In this document: piece by piece, positions 32,401 to 44,256 of the stretch | Layout of the letters: every line of letters begins with the position of its first letter | How positions within the stretch are numbered: the first letter of the stretch is position 1 | Origin: Ascarosepion bandense | Lineage: Eukaryota; Mollusca; Cephalopoda; Sepiida; Sepiidae | Assembly: GCA_037127315.1 (NCBI GenBank) | Contig: JBBBDQ010000350.1 | Coordinates: forward strand, 5,315,001 to 5,379,000 | Reading direction: 5' to 3' | DNA length: 64,000 nt | Made by a program: the position numbers and the translations under genes | Notes under the pieces: generated by a model | What the model saw: only the letters and a program-made list of their open reading frames with translations | Told to the model about the DNA's origin: nothing | Databases searched by the model: none

Positions 32401-32505
32401 AAAAAAATATTAAAAAGTTGTTCTACAATATAATTGTATTGAACACCTTTTAATACAACTGTATACTGTTCTAATTTTATTATGACCAAAAATTAAGTAA
32501 TGAAA

Positions 32506-32562
<57 letters not shown>

Positions 32563-32589
32563 TCTACTATCATTACTAAGTTGCGTTTA

Positions 32590-32830
32590 GTCTTTTTATA
32601 ATTTCTTCTTTATGTGCCATGTCCCTTCAGAACGTAGGTGATCATGGACTTCCACTTGGCTCTGTCTTTCGTCAAGCCTACGCGACGCTTTCTCCTTGTC
32701 TCTTATTCCTTCTATCCGTTCTGTGAGTATCAGATTCTCCAGGCCCTCTTTCTTCATTACGTGTCGCAGTTACCTCAGCTGTCTCTTCCTGATGTATATT
32801 TTGAGAAGACAAGGTCAACGTTGTCTTCAT
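32590..32830 (-). pseudogene. RTE 3' fragment
   Basis: Minus-strand 3' end: TTCTTCTTTATGTGCCATGT, CCCTTCAGAACGTAGGTGAT and on to CAGCTGTCTCTTCCTGATG. Several internal deletions compared with 63131-63458. Confidence 0.75.
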
Positions 32831-33019
32831 TCTTTCATTTATTTTTCTTCTTCACATTCGACCAGTCCTTTCGCAAATTTGTTTTTTATCCATCATATGA
32901 AAAAAGTGTGGGCAACTTAACGTGGTGCTAAACGATTATCACTGTGAAGCGAGTTAGATTTTCATTGGATGCCCCATACTTTCGGACTTGTGCCACTGCC
33001 TCTTGCTTCTTGCTTTCCT

Positions 33020-33990
33020 GCCTGCTGGATGTCCTCCTCCGTGGTTACAATATATAAAAACACTGGTGAACCCTCTGACCCCGCTCATTATCGCCCTATC
33101 AGCCTCTTTCAACTGATTTTTGGCAAAGTGTTCGAAGCCATCATCAACGCCGATGTGGTTCAACATCTCACAGCCTACAAACTCTTCTCCGACAAACAGT
33201 ATGGTTTCCGCTTCACCAGGTCTACTGCTAATATGCTCACGACCATCACTGAGTATATACACCAGGCTCTCGCAAGAAAGGTGAAGCCCAAACTGTTGCT
33301 CTAGATATCTCCAAAGCGTTTGACAGAGTCTGGTATGCTGGCCTTCTACGCAAACTCCAGAGCTATGGTATAACTGGACAATTGTTTGAACTAATCAAGT
33401 TATTCCTTTCAAATCGAGCAATGAAGATAGTATTGAACGGACATGCTTCACAATACTATCATATGAATGCGGGTGTCCCTCAAGGCTCTATTCTATTTCC
33501 TACGCTTTTCCTTACCCACATTAACGATCTCCCCGACTTAATGAGATCCCAAGTAGGCATATACGCTGACGAAACTTGAAAAGAACCTCCGATCCGTGGT
33601 GGACTGGGGTAAGAAAAGACTCGTGAATTTTAATACATCCAAAACGAAGCTGCCATCTATTAACCATCACAGACAATGGCCCCTACCCCCACCATTAGCA
33701 TGGATCAGACTAGTCTCCCTGAAAGCAAAACACTGCGCCTCATCGGATTAACTCTCACAACAGACTTCAAGTGGAATGACTATATAGATTCCATAGCTAA
33801 ATATGTTGCTAAGAAAGTCGGTTCTCTGTGTAGAGCCAGAAAGTTTTTCCCGTCTAAAACAATCCTGCACATATATAAACCTACCATCAGCCCGTGCATA
33901 GAATACTGCTGCCATATCTGATCGGGTGCTCCTGCTATCCGCCTAGGGGTCGTAGTTCAATTCGATCTTGAAGACCTCATTTAAACACAC
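33020..33990 (+). pseudogene. Jockey/CR1-type LINE reverse transcriptase
   Basis: RT domain remnant in three main frames: HYRPISLFQLIFGKVFEAII and KQYGFRFTRSTANML (32969-33304), a frame change at a TAG near 33303, then LDISKAFDRVWYAGLLRKL (RT motif A with its Asp), then NAGVPQGSILFPTLF (motif B) and GIYADE (motif C, normally YADD). The box sits at a deletion junction, which then skips to KNLRSVVDWGKKRLVNF, and 33676-33921 gives LIGLTLTTDFKWNDYI and KPTISPCIEYCCHIW. The pattern is characteristic of Jockey/CR1-group LINEs. Endonuclease and 3' end are absent here; related 3' tails follow at 34530 and 34945. Confidence 0.85.
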
Positions 33991-34529
33991 ATAGAGATCT
34001 ATCCAAACTCTATCCGTAACATAATTGTTGTTAATACAAATATGACAGCATCAACCACATGCAAAAAGGGCTAAAAATGATGAAAGCATTATGAATAAAA
34101 AAAATACAACGCTTAATAATTATATCTGCAATCAGAACAACAATGTGTTTTTCATGTTCGGAATATAAAGCACACATATGACTCTACACACAAACATAAA
34201 TACTATGCATATTCAGTTACACGTAAAATAAAATTCATCCTTGATAATGAATAAAAGTATTGCCAAAAGTGCTCAGGAAAATAATAACATTTGGACAATT
34301 TTTATATAAATTATGTGCTGAATGAAAAAAATATATATAAGATCACATGAAAAATTATATAAAAACGTAACCACAGTATCTTGCCTGTCTGTTATTTTTA
34401 ATGAAACTTGCATAAAAGAGGGATTGCTAACTAAATACACACACGATATATATATATATATGTGTGTGTCTGTGTGTGTGTGTGTGCGCACGCGCGTTTC
34501 CTTTCAAATGGTATAATGTTCCATACACA
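33991..34529. other. no gene; short TA/TG repeats
   Basis: AT-rich; (TA)(TG) run at 34448-34485. Nothing coding supported. Confidence 0.6.
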
Positions 34530-34752
34530 TATAATTCCGACAATTAATTGCATCCTCTCTCTCTCTCTCTTTCTCATAGTCCTTTCTTCGTCCACTCCTC
34601 TCTCATCAGTATTCTCATCCTTCTCTTACCCACTTCCTGACAACCCCTATAACCTGTCACTCTTTCTCATAACTTACCTCCTGTGTAACCCCCTTCTCAA
34701 CAGTGGCAGTAACATGCCTTGCTTTGGGCGACACGATTATAAAAAAAACAAA
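34530..34752 (+). mobile_element. Jockey/CR1-type LINE 3' tail
   Basis: Pyrimidine-rich 3' UTR with (CT)n near 34556, then AGTGGCAGTAACATGCCTTG, CTTTGGGCGACACGATTAT and an A run. Ends like the copy at 10618. Confidence 0.7.
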
Positions 34753-34944
34753 ATTCCGTGGCATTGCAAATCCATTGAACCAGCTCGCAAAATTAAATAA
34801 AACCATATCTGACTATACTCAGCACCAAACCAGCTTAACGCGGAGGCCCACCAATTGTCGTTTATAATGTTTTGAAGCATAAACTAGAGAATATTCCAAC
34901 TACTAGAAGCCGAAAACTTTCTAAAGATCTAGGATCAATATAGT

Positions 34945-35352
34945 TTAATTATTATCTCGGCTTCTACTCTGACAAGCTTCTTTCCCTGGTGCTCCAACCA
35001 CAGGAATTTCCTTGTGCTACTAGATTGGCATCCAAGTCCCAACATTTACCGTTGAAATATTCCGATGTAACCGCCACTTCTACTCTAACAGTTTCTTCTC
35101 TCGCACTTTCCGCCTGTCGAACTCCCTTCCATATATTTACTTTCTCGATAACTACAATCTCCAAAATGTTAAGTGCAAAATTAATTGTTATCTTCTATCT
35201 TCTTGATTTCAAACTTTCTTTCTTCCTTTCTTTTACACCCCCGGCAACGTATCCTCTTTTTGTTTTTCTTTCCTTTTCTCTCAATGTAGCCCCTTGTGCG
35301 CTGGACGCGTTATTGCCTTGCTTAGGGTGAAACGATTATAAAAAAAAACTAC
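34945..35352 (+). mobile_element. Jockey/CR1-type LINE 3' end
   Basis: C-terminal coding homologous to 10165-10394 (CGGCTTCTACTCTGACAAGC, then an ATRLASKSQHLPLKY frame, CRTPFH and NLQNVKCK-like ends) followed by the same UTR and GCCTTGCTTAGGGTGAAACG with an A run. One ORF (34989-35330) is shifted relative to the LINE frame and is not a gene. Confidence 0.75.
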
Positions 35353-36240
35353 TAATCTTAAAATGGGTACAGGTGCCGTAAAGAGCTGATGAAAAAACAG
35401 ACGTTTTTCATATGCCCTCCAATAATTATGAAATTAATTAATTGAGCCTCTGCAGATCCTCGCTACAAAAACTGAATTCAATGTCCTGTAATTTGCCGTA
35501 TTTTTTATTTGTTTCAGAGGAATCAAATCAAATTAATATTTCCTATTCTATAGTAGTGTTCCAAATCTCTTTTGTTCTATGCCAAATGACCATGAAAGGA
35601 ATTCGACGAACAAAGTGTCGACAACGGTCATAGAGTGATTCGCAATCAAAATATTTTCTCAGAAATTGCACATAGGAAACGATTAATCAGGATGCAAAAC
35701 TTGTTTCTAATCATTTGCAATCAATATTTGATTCGAATTTTCCTTCTTTCATTGCTTTCTCTGAATAATGTTGTCATTTTTGTCGGTTTTTATCCATTCT
35801 CCATCTTCGACAATTTTCTCTATCGCTCCGCTTCCTTTGAGGTTGGGCCGCTGATTTTCCCTTTTAATCAAAGCTTTGCATCCAATCCCATTTTATTTCA
35901 TTCTTCATTGTGGGTTTCTTGTTTTATTGTTCCACATTATCTTTTCGGCTCCATCCTGTTCAATCTTCCAATTTGAAAAAATGCTCCCGAACCAATCCTT
36001 TTGCAACCAGTTTCCATTTCTCTATTCACTAATCTTCTCTATTTCAAGTTCGATTTTCTAATTTATCTTTCAATTTTTTTCGAAGTCATTCCTTAAATTC
36101 TAATCTTTATATTCTATGCCTTTATCTTTGAATGTATGTATGGGTCATTCTTTATTTCTTTCTTTATTTCGTTCTTTCTGCTCATATTTATCCTCCTTTC
36201 CCTTTTATTCTACTTTAGATATTATACTTTCGTTATTTTT
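35353..36240. other. no gene recognised
   Basis: AT-rich sequence. The 113-codon ORF at 35635-35976 is Phe/Leu/Ile-rich by base composition and matches nothing I know. Confidence 0.6.
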
Positions 36241-36253
36241 CTCTTTCTTCTCT

Positions 36254-36258
36254 ACTCA

Positions 36259-36313
<55 letters not shown>

Positions 36314-36554
36314 GTTTGTTCATAACTATCTAGCTAGCTAGCTAGCTAGCTATCTATCTATCTCAATCTATTCCTTCCTTCCTTCCTTCCTTCCTTCCTT
36401 CCTATCTATCTATCTATCTATCTATCTATGTTTGTTCATAACTATCTATCTATCTAGCTAGCTAGCTATCTATCTATCTCAATCTATTCCTTCCTTCCTT
36501 CCTTCCTTTCTTTCTTTCCTTCCTTCCTTCCTTCCTTCCTTCCTTCCTTCCTTC

Positions 36555-36588
<34 letters not shown>

Positions 36589-36596
36589 CTTTCTCT
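36254..36596. repeat. tetranucleotide array (TATC / TAGC / TTCC)n
   Basis: Blocks of TATC, AGCT and TTCC repeats. A composite piece (TATC run, TGTTTGTTCATAACTATCTA, TAGC run, CTCAATCTATTCC, TTCC run) occurs twice, at about 36254-36400 and 36404-36555. Confidence 0.9.
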
Positions 36597-36807
36597 CACT
36601 GTTTATTTTATGTATGTATGTGTCTTTCTTTCTTTCTTCCTTTCTTTCTTTCTTTCCGTATATTTTCTCATCTTTTTCCATCTTTAAAACTTCCTCTCTC
36701 TCTATTCTATGTATGTATGTCTACATCGTTCTTCTTTTCTTTCTGTCAATATATTTTATCTTCTTTTTCAATCTAACCTCATACCTCCCTCTCCCTCTCC
36801 CTCTCAC

Positions 36808-36817
36808 TCTCTCTCTT

Positions 36818-36873
<56 letters not shown>

Positions 36874-36977
36874 CATTTAATAAGTAATTTACCTGAAAGA
36901 GAACGGAAAACAAGCATTGAAGAGAAAAAATGCCTAATGTTTTATAACAGAGCAAATATATTGATACCAATAAATTA

Positions 36978-37028
<51 letters not shown>

Positions 37029-37035
37029 CTGATAT

Positions 37036-37084
<49 letters not shown>

Positions 37085-37106
37085 TTTTTTATCTCTTTCT
37101 CTCTCT

Positions 37107-37145
<39 letters not shown>
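36808..37145. repeat. TC/TA/TG dinucleotide cluster
   Basis: (TC)n(TA)n(TG)n at 36790-36870, TA runs at 36981-37025 and 37110-37145, TG at 37052-37070. ORFs here are simple-sequence artefacts. Confidence 0.9.
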
Positions 37146-37147
<2 letters not shown>

Positions 37148-37885
37148 ATCCTGTCTTCTATTTATTTATCTATTTTTATTAACTCTTAATTTTGGTCGCT
37201 TCTTATTTAGGTTGATTGTTGGAAATTTCTCGATAAAAAGTTTTCATTGTAATCTTCTAATATCAATGAGCACAAAATTTGCTCAACGCATCTTTGTTTA
37301 ACATGAATCCAAACATGGAGGCCAGAATGAGGCAAATTTTATTTCCCAATCTGCCAAACGAAAAGTAAAGCCTCACTTTGAAAATCGCATTTCGATACAG
37401 CTTTTTGTTTACCTCAAATCACAAGTACTCAAGCACTTTCAGAAAACCGAAAAATTACAAGCCACAAAGTAGCCAAACTAATTCTATGACAGTTTCACTT
37501 CATTTATAACCGCTTTAAGAACTGAATAAAAAGCATTATTCTTCATATTAATAAATCTATATGAATAATTATTCTCATTTTACTAAATATTAATTTCTTT
37601 GGATAGAAATCTATGAATTGGGATCAAATATGAATTAGAATCTGACATAATGGGACGATAAAGAACAAATAGGAAATGTTTCTAAATGTAATACGTTTCA
37701 CTTTTATCTAAGCTTCATCAGAAAATGAAATATGGTGGTGAAAAAAAAGTCTGGTAGTTTTAATTTTGTGTTGATAAAAGTGAAAAGAAAGCACTAACCG
37801 TTAAATTACAAGAACCTGAATGCCTGATCATCAATAAAAAGATGAGCTCGAAATGCCAATTACAAATCGGCGATGCTGAAATCTA
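37146..37885. other. no gene recognised
   Basis: Non-repetitive-looking AT-rich DNA without supported features. Confidence 0.6.
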
Positions 37886-37888
37886 GTA

Positions 37889-38198
37889 GGTCAGTCAGAC
37901 AGTTAAGTGCCATACGTGATATACGCATGGGTGATCATGTCTCAAAAGAGATATAACTAACTAGGCAGAAGATTTTCCCTCCAGATTTTTCCATTCCTTT
38001 CTGCGGTAGACTGGTTTCCAGCCCAGACTATAGCACCCAATCTATCCTGTTATTTAACCCATAACTGGAGGAAAGAGACGGATTAATACCTTTCCTAAGG
38101 GTATTTGCGCGTAAGTGAATGCAATGAATTCAACTGGAATTCGAAGTCGGCTCCTCGATTTCTCGTGCTTATATTCACTGCACCACAACGCACATCAA
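37889..38198 (-). mobile_element. SINE family A, near full length
   Basis: Runs from CAGTTAAGTGCCATACGTGA to CTGCACCACAACGCACATC on the plus strand, i.e. 3' end to A-box head. B box complement GGAATTCGAAGTC; hairpin ATGTCTC-AAAA-GAGATAT retained with one weakened pair. An RTE fragment starts at its head. Confidence 0.88.
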
Positions 38199-38822
38199 GT
38201 AGGTACAGAATCTTAAATACCTAGGAAGTGTTCCAACAGGGGACGTAAAGTGAAACACTGAGATCCAACGGTGTTTTGGAATGACCAAGGATGCATTCCA
38301 AAGGCTGAGTAGAGCGTTGAAAGACAAGAATATTTCATTGGAAACAAAAAGTAAAAAAAAAAAAAAGAAAAAAAAAGAGTACTGGACTGTTATGTGATAT
38401 TTGTCCTCCTTTATGACAGTGAATGCTGGACTATCTTCTCAAGGATGAAGGTGAGACTCGAAGCGTCAGAAATTTGGTTCAACAGAAGGATGCTGGGGAT
38501 GGAGCATGTGAGCAACGGCAAGTTTTTAGAGAAAATGCAAACGAAGAGGAAACGTATAATTAGCATCAGGAAGAGCCAGCTGAGGTTTCTGGAACATTTA
38601 ATGAGAAAGGAGAGGCTGGAGAATCTAATACTCACAAGACTGATAAAAAGAAAGAGAGACAGGAGGAAAGCAGCATGAGATATACTTGATGAGCTTGAGC
38701 AAGGGGTGGCGGAACGAGGTCTGGGAGAGATATCAAGAGAAAAATGTTAAAAACGACAAGGGATATGGCCAAGTGGAGGTCATGATCGCCTATGTTCTGG
38801 AGGAACACGGCACATAAAGAAG
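38199..38822 (+). pseudogene. RTE-type LINE 3' fragment
   Basis: Starts KVQNLKYLGSV-like, then a purine insertion (about 38350-38378) and the frame 38394-38678: YDSECWTIFSRMKVRLEASE, WFNRRMLGMEHV, KSQLRFLEHLMRKERLENLI. The C-terminus and GGCACATAAAGAAGAAAAAG tail follow to 38822. Stops disrupt it. Confidence 0.83.
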
Positions 38823-39271
38823 AAAAAGACGTCTTGTCTTGTCAAGCAGCGTTTGTTTATATGTGTATCACAATTTTATTTTGTGTTTGTGAAATTCAGT
38901 TGATTTTACCTGTGTGTTCGTGTACGCATCTGCGTGTCGAGTCGGCATTTCCATCTCTGTTGTCTATGTTGACTATGTGAGAGTGACAGAATGTACGTTA
39001 CACCGGTTGTGGTTGTAGATAGATAGATCTTAGATTCTTGAAGTATAGATTTTATAGAAGTTGATGATATAATAATTTGTTTGAAGTGTGTTCATCGTCG
39101 TCTTCTTGCGACCGTTGGCCGAGATAGAACTCACTACACACCTCCAATATTCCCTGTGCATTTGGAACCCTGGCGTAGTTTTGTAGCGAAATTCATAATC
39201 TTGTCAAATAGCTGAATATTTTATGCTTCGCCAGGGCTACCAATGGTGTTTTTATTGTGACACTAACACTA
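38823..39271. other. unclassified sequence between RTE and SINE copies
   Basis: Contains TG-rich segments and CTTGCGACCGTTGGCCGAGA. It might be part of an LTR, but no paired ends or target duplication were found. Confidence 0.5.
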
Positions 39272-39440
39272 GATGGGTTGCCTCCAGGCTCCATCCTGTT
39301 ATTTAACCCATAACTGGAGGGAAGTGACGGATTAATACCTTTCCCAAGGGTACCAGTGCTTAAGTGAATGCAGAGTACTCAACTGGAATTCGAACTCGGC
39401 TCACCGATTTCTCTTTCGAAGCCGATATCCACATCCGTCA
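39272..39440 (-). mobile_element. SINE family A, 5' half
   Basis: Minus-strand copy with body CCAGTTATGGGTTAAATAAC and B box GAGTTCGAATTCC; the extreme tRNA-like head is replaced by 5S-like sequence (next entry). Confidence 0.8.
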
Positions 39441-39445
39441 CTGAA

Positions 39446-39566
39446 CGCTTACAGCGCCTGGTATTTCCAAGCGGTCACCCATCTAAGTACTGACCAGGCT
39501 CAAACCCTGGACGGGGGATCACTCGGTTCGTCCGTCGATGAAGAGCGCGACCAGCCGCGAGAACTG
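39446..39566 (-). ncRNA. 5S rRNA-like segment fused to the SINE head
   Basis: On the minus strand, GCCTGGTCAGTACTTAGATG, GGTGACCGCTTGGAAATACC and AGGCGCTGTAAGC match the 3' half of eukaryotic 5S rRNA, including its internal C-box promoter region (known consensus GTTAGTACTTGGATGGGTGACC). The part upstream (39501-39566) does not match 5S clearly. The SINE tRNA-like region follows directly. It is a 5S pseudogene or part of a composite SINE, not a functional 5S gene. Confidence 0.72.
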
Positions 39567-40200
39567 ATACAGGTATTCATAGATGGAAAAATATTTATCA
39601 GTACTTTCTAACTATTAAATTTTGTTCTTTTCTAATTCGGGTGTCATTACAAATATATGTGTTTCTGACGAAAACCACCGAAATCTTTCGTCTGATAAAT
39701 TTGTCAGATAATTTCTTCATGTTTTTTTATTGTTACATTTTGGCAGATGTTTACTTAGACAGTGTTCAGGCAAACACCTCTTTCCTTATAAATGACTTAA
39801 ATCGAATTATAATTTCTAAAACACATTTTACATAATTACTACGAATTTTGGAAATGAAGATAATACATATAAAATCACTCCTTTGTAGAAAAGAAGGTAT
39901 TCCTTGCAAAAATCTTTTGTCTTTTGTAAAAAAAAGATTTTACTATCGAACTCATTTCTCTTATCAATCAATTTTACAATACCATAGATATGAAGAAAGC
40001 AATGTCTATTTTCTTTGGTTAAATACTGACTCTGTTGTCTGAAGATTATAAGTCAGATCTTAGCAAAAGATATAAAGGGTCAGATCAAGAGTAAAATCAG
40101 ATTTCGAAAGAGTAATGCGACCAATGGAGTTTAGGATTCTCTCGAGTTTAGGTCTCCCTAGGAAAGAAAGCGCAAACCCGGTTACGGAGAAACACTAGAC
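39567..40200. other. no gene recognised
   Basis: AT-rich sequence with short ORFs only. Confidence 0.6.
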
Positions 40201-40202
40201 AA

Positions 40203-40203
40203 T

Positions 40204-40268
<65 letters not shown>

Positions 40269-40336
40269 TCGCGAAGAGAATAGTACACTGGTTCTCTCTG
40301 TTTATGTCTCTGCCACAACCTCTCTGTCTCTGTCTC

Positions 40337-40410
<74 letters not shown>

Positions 40411-40463
40411 ATAAAGAGAAAGAGAAACAATGAACTGATTGAGAAAGATGTGAGTAATCTAAT

Positions 40464-40522
<59 letters not shown>

Positions 40523-40571
40523 TAAACAGAATGAGATTTATATGACCAGACTGAGATATGAACAGAATGAG

Positions 40572-40620
<49 letters not shown>

Positions 40621-40708
40621 GATACTTTAATCCAAGCAGAAAAAGCAGGATGGTAAATTCCAAAAACCCGAAAACCCGATCCTAATTAATATTAAAATTT
40701 TATCATAA

Positions 40709-40762
<54 letters not shown>
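40203..40762. repeat. microsatellite cluster (CA, TA, GA, GATA, TG)
   Basis: CA at 40205-40266, TA at 40343-40378, GA at 40379-40402, GATA at 40467-40521, TA at 40574-40616, TG at 40711-40762. Confidence 0.93.
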
Positions 40763-40765
<3 letters not shown>

Positions 40766-42060
40766 GGTGTGAGCATAATGTGCGTGCTTGTGTATATGTG
40801 CCTCTGTGTGTCATGGAGAGAGAATGAAAAATATTGTTTAGGTGAGAATCCGACGCAATGATAAATTCATATGATAATTTGTAAAACCTGGGATCTGTCA
40901 CATTATTCCAAATTGTTGACGTTATCAGAAAATAATTTTCTTTGACTTCAAACATTATTTTAGCGAAGTAAATTTAGTTTTCTTTGTATTTTTTTAGTTG
41001 ATATTATTGCAACTTACATCAGACCGTCGGTCTACGGCACGGAGCCGACAACACAATACAAAACAAGTAAAAGAAAAAAGAACAATTCTAATGAAATCAA
41101 ATAGGTATCAAAATTAATAGCTATAATGAAATAATAATAACACCAGGCTAATGTTTTCAGAGCCGAAGAAGGCATTCGATTAGTTTGACTATAACTGTCT
41201 GTGTGAAAGAAAATGAAAGAAATGAAAAAAACTTTACTCAATAATAAAGGAAGCCAACAAATTCACAAGGAAATTTAAAGTGGGTAAAGAAATGAAAATA
41301 AATCATTATATATATTTAGTGAACAAAACAAGTACTATATTTTTAAAAATTCAAATATTAAGCACTGGTTTGTTCGAATTTACAAAACCTTTGCTTAGCA
41401 CATACAAAACTCGCGAAATTTCACACCTCGATGCGAAATGTTTTTTTTTTTCGGCTAATAGAAAACTAGAAAACATCTAAAAACAAAATAGAAAGGCCAG
41501 AATCACATCTGGGAGCGAATTCCCAAATGACCTTTTCGAGTCTCACAAACGAAGTAAAGGACGGAGCATACTCAACCGACGCCAGAGAGAAAAATACGAG
41601 CGTAATTAATATGTCTCTCGACAAACGTCAAGCGATCTTTATTAATATTGTCTCTGTCTTTCTCTCTCACCTCTCATCTCTCACCTACTACCTTTTCACC
41701 ATTCACCCTGAGCGATAACTCCGAAGATAATCCTATCCAATAATAAACACTCATACATACATACGTTCCTGCCTACGTACACTCATTCTTGTAAGGACTA
41801 CTACGACCTCTTGATACCCTTATTTTCTTAATAATGTTTCTCATTGGACTTCTACCAATTCATGTTAATTTTTTTATTAATAAATTTCTATTTTTTATTT
41901 TTCCACAAAATCCACCTTCTGATGATTCTGAATAAAACCTGTAAGTTGTCGGAAGTTTGGTTATGTTTGACACAAGGCCAATTCAAAAAACATAAATTAT
42001 TTCCCTAATTCTACACACCTACTTAAGAACCTAAAAACGAAAGCAAAAGCGAATGCAATG
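40763..42060. other. no gene recognised
   Basis: AT-rich. The phrase GTTTGACACAAGGCC (about 41968) recurs as a motif at 31998, suggesting an old dispersed repeat. No ORF with a known domain. Confidence 0.55.
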
Positions 42061-42064
42061 TCAC

Positions 42065-43011
42065 TCAGTTAAGTACCACACGTGATACACGCTTTGGGCG
42101 ATCATGTCTTGAAAGACACATGACTGATCGGGCAGAAGATTATCCCGCAGTAGGTTGCCATTGCTTTCTGCGGTAGACTAGTTACCAGCTAAGACTATAG
42201 AATCCAATCTGTCCTGTTATTTAACTCATAGGTGGGGGATAACAGAATCAAGCAAGTACAAAAATTTAAGTACCTAGGAAGTGTTCTAACAGAAGATGGA
42301 AAGTCCGACACGGAGATCCGAAGGCGAATTGGTATGGCAAAGGACGCGTTCCAGAAGATGAGCAACATACTAACACACAGGAAAATCTCAATAGAAACGA
42401 AGAAAAGAGTGCTAGACTGCTACGTGATGTCAGTTCTTCAATACGGCAGTGAATGATGGACAATATCATCGAAAATGAGGACAAAACTGAAGGCGGCCGA
42501 AATGTGGTTCTACAGAAGGATGCTACGGATATCGTGGACTGAGCATGCAAGCAACGAGGAGGTGTTGGAAAGAATGGCAACAAAAAGGAAATTGATGCTG
42601 AGCATCAGGAAGAGACAACTGAAGTTCCTGGGACATGTAATGAGGAAAGACAGCCTGGAGAACCTGATACTGACTGGTCAGATAGAAGGAAGGAGAGACA
42701 GAGGAAGGCAGCGGATAACATATTTGCAGAGTCTGATCAGGTGGATGACGGAACGGGGGTTGCCAGGAGCAACAGGCTCAAACATGCTAAGAGCCACAAG
42801 GGATAGGGAGACGTGGAGAACCATGATCGCCTACGTCCTGAAGGGACAGGGCACATAGAAGAAGAAGAAGAAGAACTCGAGGGAAGAGACGGATTGATAC
42901 CTTTCCCAAGGGTATTTGTGCGTAAGTAAATGCAAGGAATTCAACTTGAATTCGAACTCGGTTCCCCGATTTGTCGTTTCGAGTATATATACACTGCACC
43001 ACAACGCACAT
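42065..43011 (-). mobile_element. SINE family A split by an RTE insertion
   Basis: Two parts of one SINE: 42065-42232 (3' half) and 42876-43011 (5' half with B-box complement GAATTCGAACTC and head complement CACCACAACGCACATCC). The break falls between the complements of CCATA and ACTGGAGGG in the body. Confidence 0.85.
42233..42875 (+). pseudogene. RTE-type LINE 3' fragment inserted in a SINE
   Basis: Best-preserved RTE 3' end: KQVQKFKYLGSVLTEDGKSD, EIRRRIGMAKDAFQKM, KKRVLDCYVMSVLQYGSE and stop (TGA near 42455), then 42475-42858 MRTKLKAAEMWFYRRMLRIS, KRQLKFLGHVMRKDSLENLI, WMTERGLPGAT, WRTMIAYVLKGQGT and its stop. It ends in a (GAA)n tail at 42858-42875. RTE elements typically have very short 3' UTRs ending in simple repeats, as here. 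Only one internal stop remains. Confidence 0.88.
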
Positions 43012-43017
43012 CCAACA

Positions 43018-43140
43018 TATCTGTTTCGCTGTATCACAGCTCATCAGTACGGTTAGACATCCGATTGCTTTTTACCCAGGATTGAAACCCGACTGAATTG
43101 GCGTCAGTCGGCGATTCTACCTCTGGGCTATGGACGGTCG
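43018..43140 (-). mobile_element. tRNA-derived SINE, family B
   Basis: Minus strand gives an A-box-like TAGCCCAGAGGTAGAATCG, an anticodon-type stem ACTGA...TCAGT and B box GGGTTTCAATCCTGG, then GAGCTGTGATACAGCGAAAC. It resembles a tRNA gene head; the tRNA type cannot be fixed. It abuts the family A SINE. Confidence 0.75.
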
Positions 43141-43202
43141 GTGAATGCAATGTACCAAATGCAAAAAAAAAATGCAAAAAAAAAAATTAAAAAATTAAAA
43201 AA

Positions 43203-43440
43203 AAAAAACGGCCAGATAAGCATCTTCATGGTCAATACTCTGCCCTTACCAAACAAGGTGATGTAAGAAAACCTCGTACCCATTCGTGGTTGCGTAGTGC
43301 GGGGTTAAAAGCTGAAACCGAAGGTTTTATTTTTGCTGCCTGAGACCAATTATTTCGAACAAAACGGATATACCAAAATACTGATTCTGTGATAAATATG
43401 GAGAACAATTAACCATCTTGTATCAGCATAAAAAAGTTTG
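43203..43440 (+). pseudogene. divergent R4-like LINE fragment
   Basis: Frame reads PDKHLHGQYSALTKQGDVRK, RTHSWLRSAGLKAETEGFIF, AA, stop, DQLFRTKRIYQNTDSV, then another stop. It aligns with KPLHGQYPVRANKSNVDKVN and THRWLRASGLKSETEGFI of the array element at roughly half identity. It is preceded by an A-rich tract (43160-43205). It is a third, separate lineage of this LINE group. Confidence 0.75.
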
Positions 43441-43492
43441 CAAATTTGAAATGACATTGAGCCTCCGTCATTTTAGTGCAAGTAACGCGTGG

Positions 43493-43610
43493 AATCTAAT
43501 CTAAACTTATTTATCAATGGAAATTTGTGTGTGTGTGTGTGTGTGTGTCCCCGAAACGGCTGAACCGATTTTCTTGAAAATTTACACAGTTGTACTATAA
43601 GCGTCTGCGT
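43493..43610 (+). mobile_element. Helitron 5' fragment
   Basis: TCTAATCTAAACTTATTTAT, a TG run and AACGGCTGAACCGATTTTCT, as at 16791; truncated after GTACTATAAGCGTCTGCG. Confidence 0.6.
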
Positions 43611-43775
43611 ATACACGGAAGGAAAAAAAATGGTTGTAAAAAAAGAAAGAGCGAAGCACATGAACATCAGCCAATGCGATTTGGACCGAGCCAGTACGTA
43701 GACCAAATAAAAGACCCGAGAGGAGTAATCAATAACAAAAACCTTGATTGGATTGTTGGCTCACTAGTTTATTTA

Positions 43776-43779
<4 letters not shown>

Positions 43780-43831
<52 letters not shown>

Positions 43832-43864
43832 GATAGATAGATAGATAGATAGATTACATACACT

Positions 43865-43905
<41 letters not shown>
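43780..43905. repeat. TA and GATA microsatellites
   Basis: TA at 43779-43827, GATA/TAGA at 43830-43853, TA at 43868-43904. Confidence 0.9.
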
Positions 43906-43906
<1 letters not shown>

Positions 43907-44215
43907 TTATTTATAAATGGAACTTTGTCTGTGTGTGTGTGTCTGTGTGTGTGTATCTGTTACCTATAGACTCCGAAATGGCTGAAGCGATTTTCTTGAA
44001 AATTTACACAGTTGTACTATAAGCGGCTGCGAGTGTTCTTAGCTAGGTTTTGTGTCCAGATACCCCCGATAAATATCGAAAATCGATAATCGAAAAACTC
44101 GGGTTATGGAAGGAGTGGTCCGATTTTAATCAAATTTGATACACTCATAGACAAAGACGTAAGAAACGATATTCAAAGGTTTCAAGGTTGCAGTTCTTAC
44201 AATCGTGCAGAAAAT

Positions 44216-44256
<41 letters not shown>

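Noticed and set aside
34989..35330. 113-residue ORF with hydrophobic C-terminus
   Set aside because: Lies in a shifted frame across a LINE C-terminus and UTR.
38823..39271. Possible LTR or gene fragment containing CTTGCGACCGTTGGCCGAGA
   Set aside because: No paired terminus, target duplication or coding motif was found.
43018..43140. Functional tRNA gene
   Set aside because: A and B boxes and an anticodon-like stem exist, but acceptor pairing is lacking and a second copy with the same non-tRNA tail shows it is a SINE.
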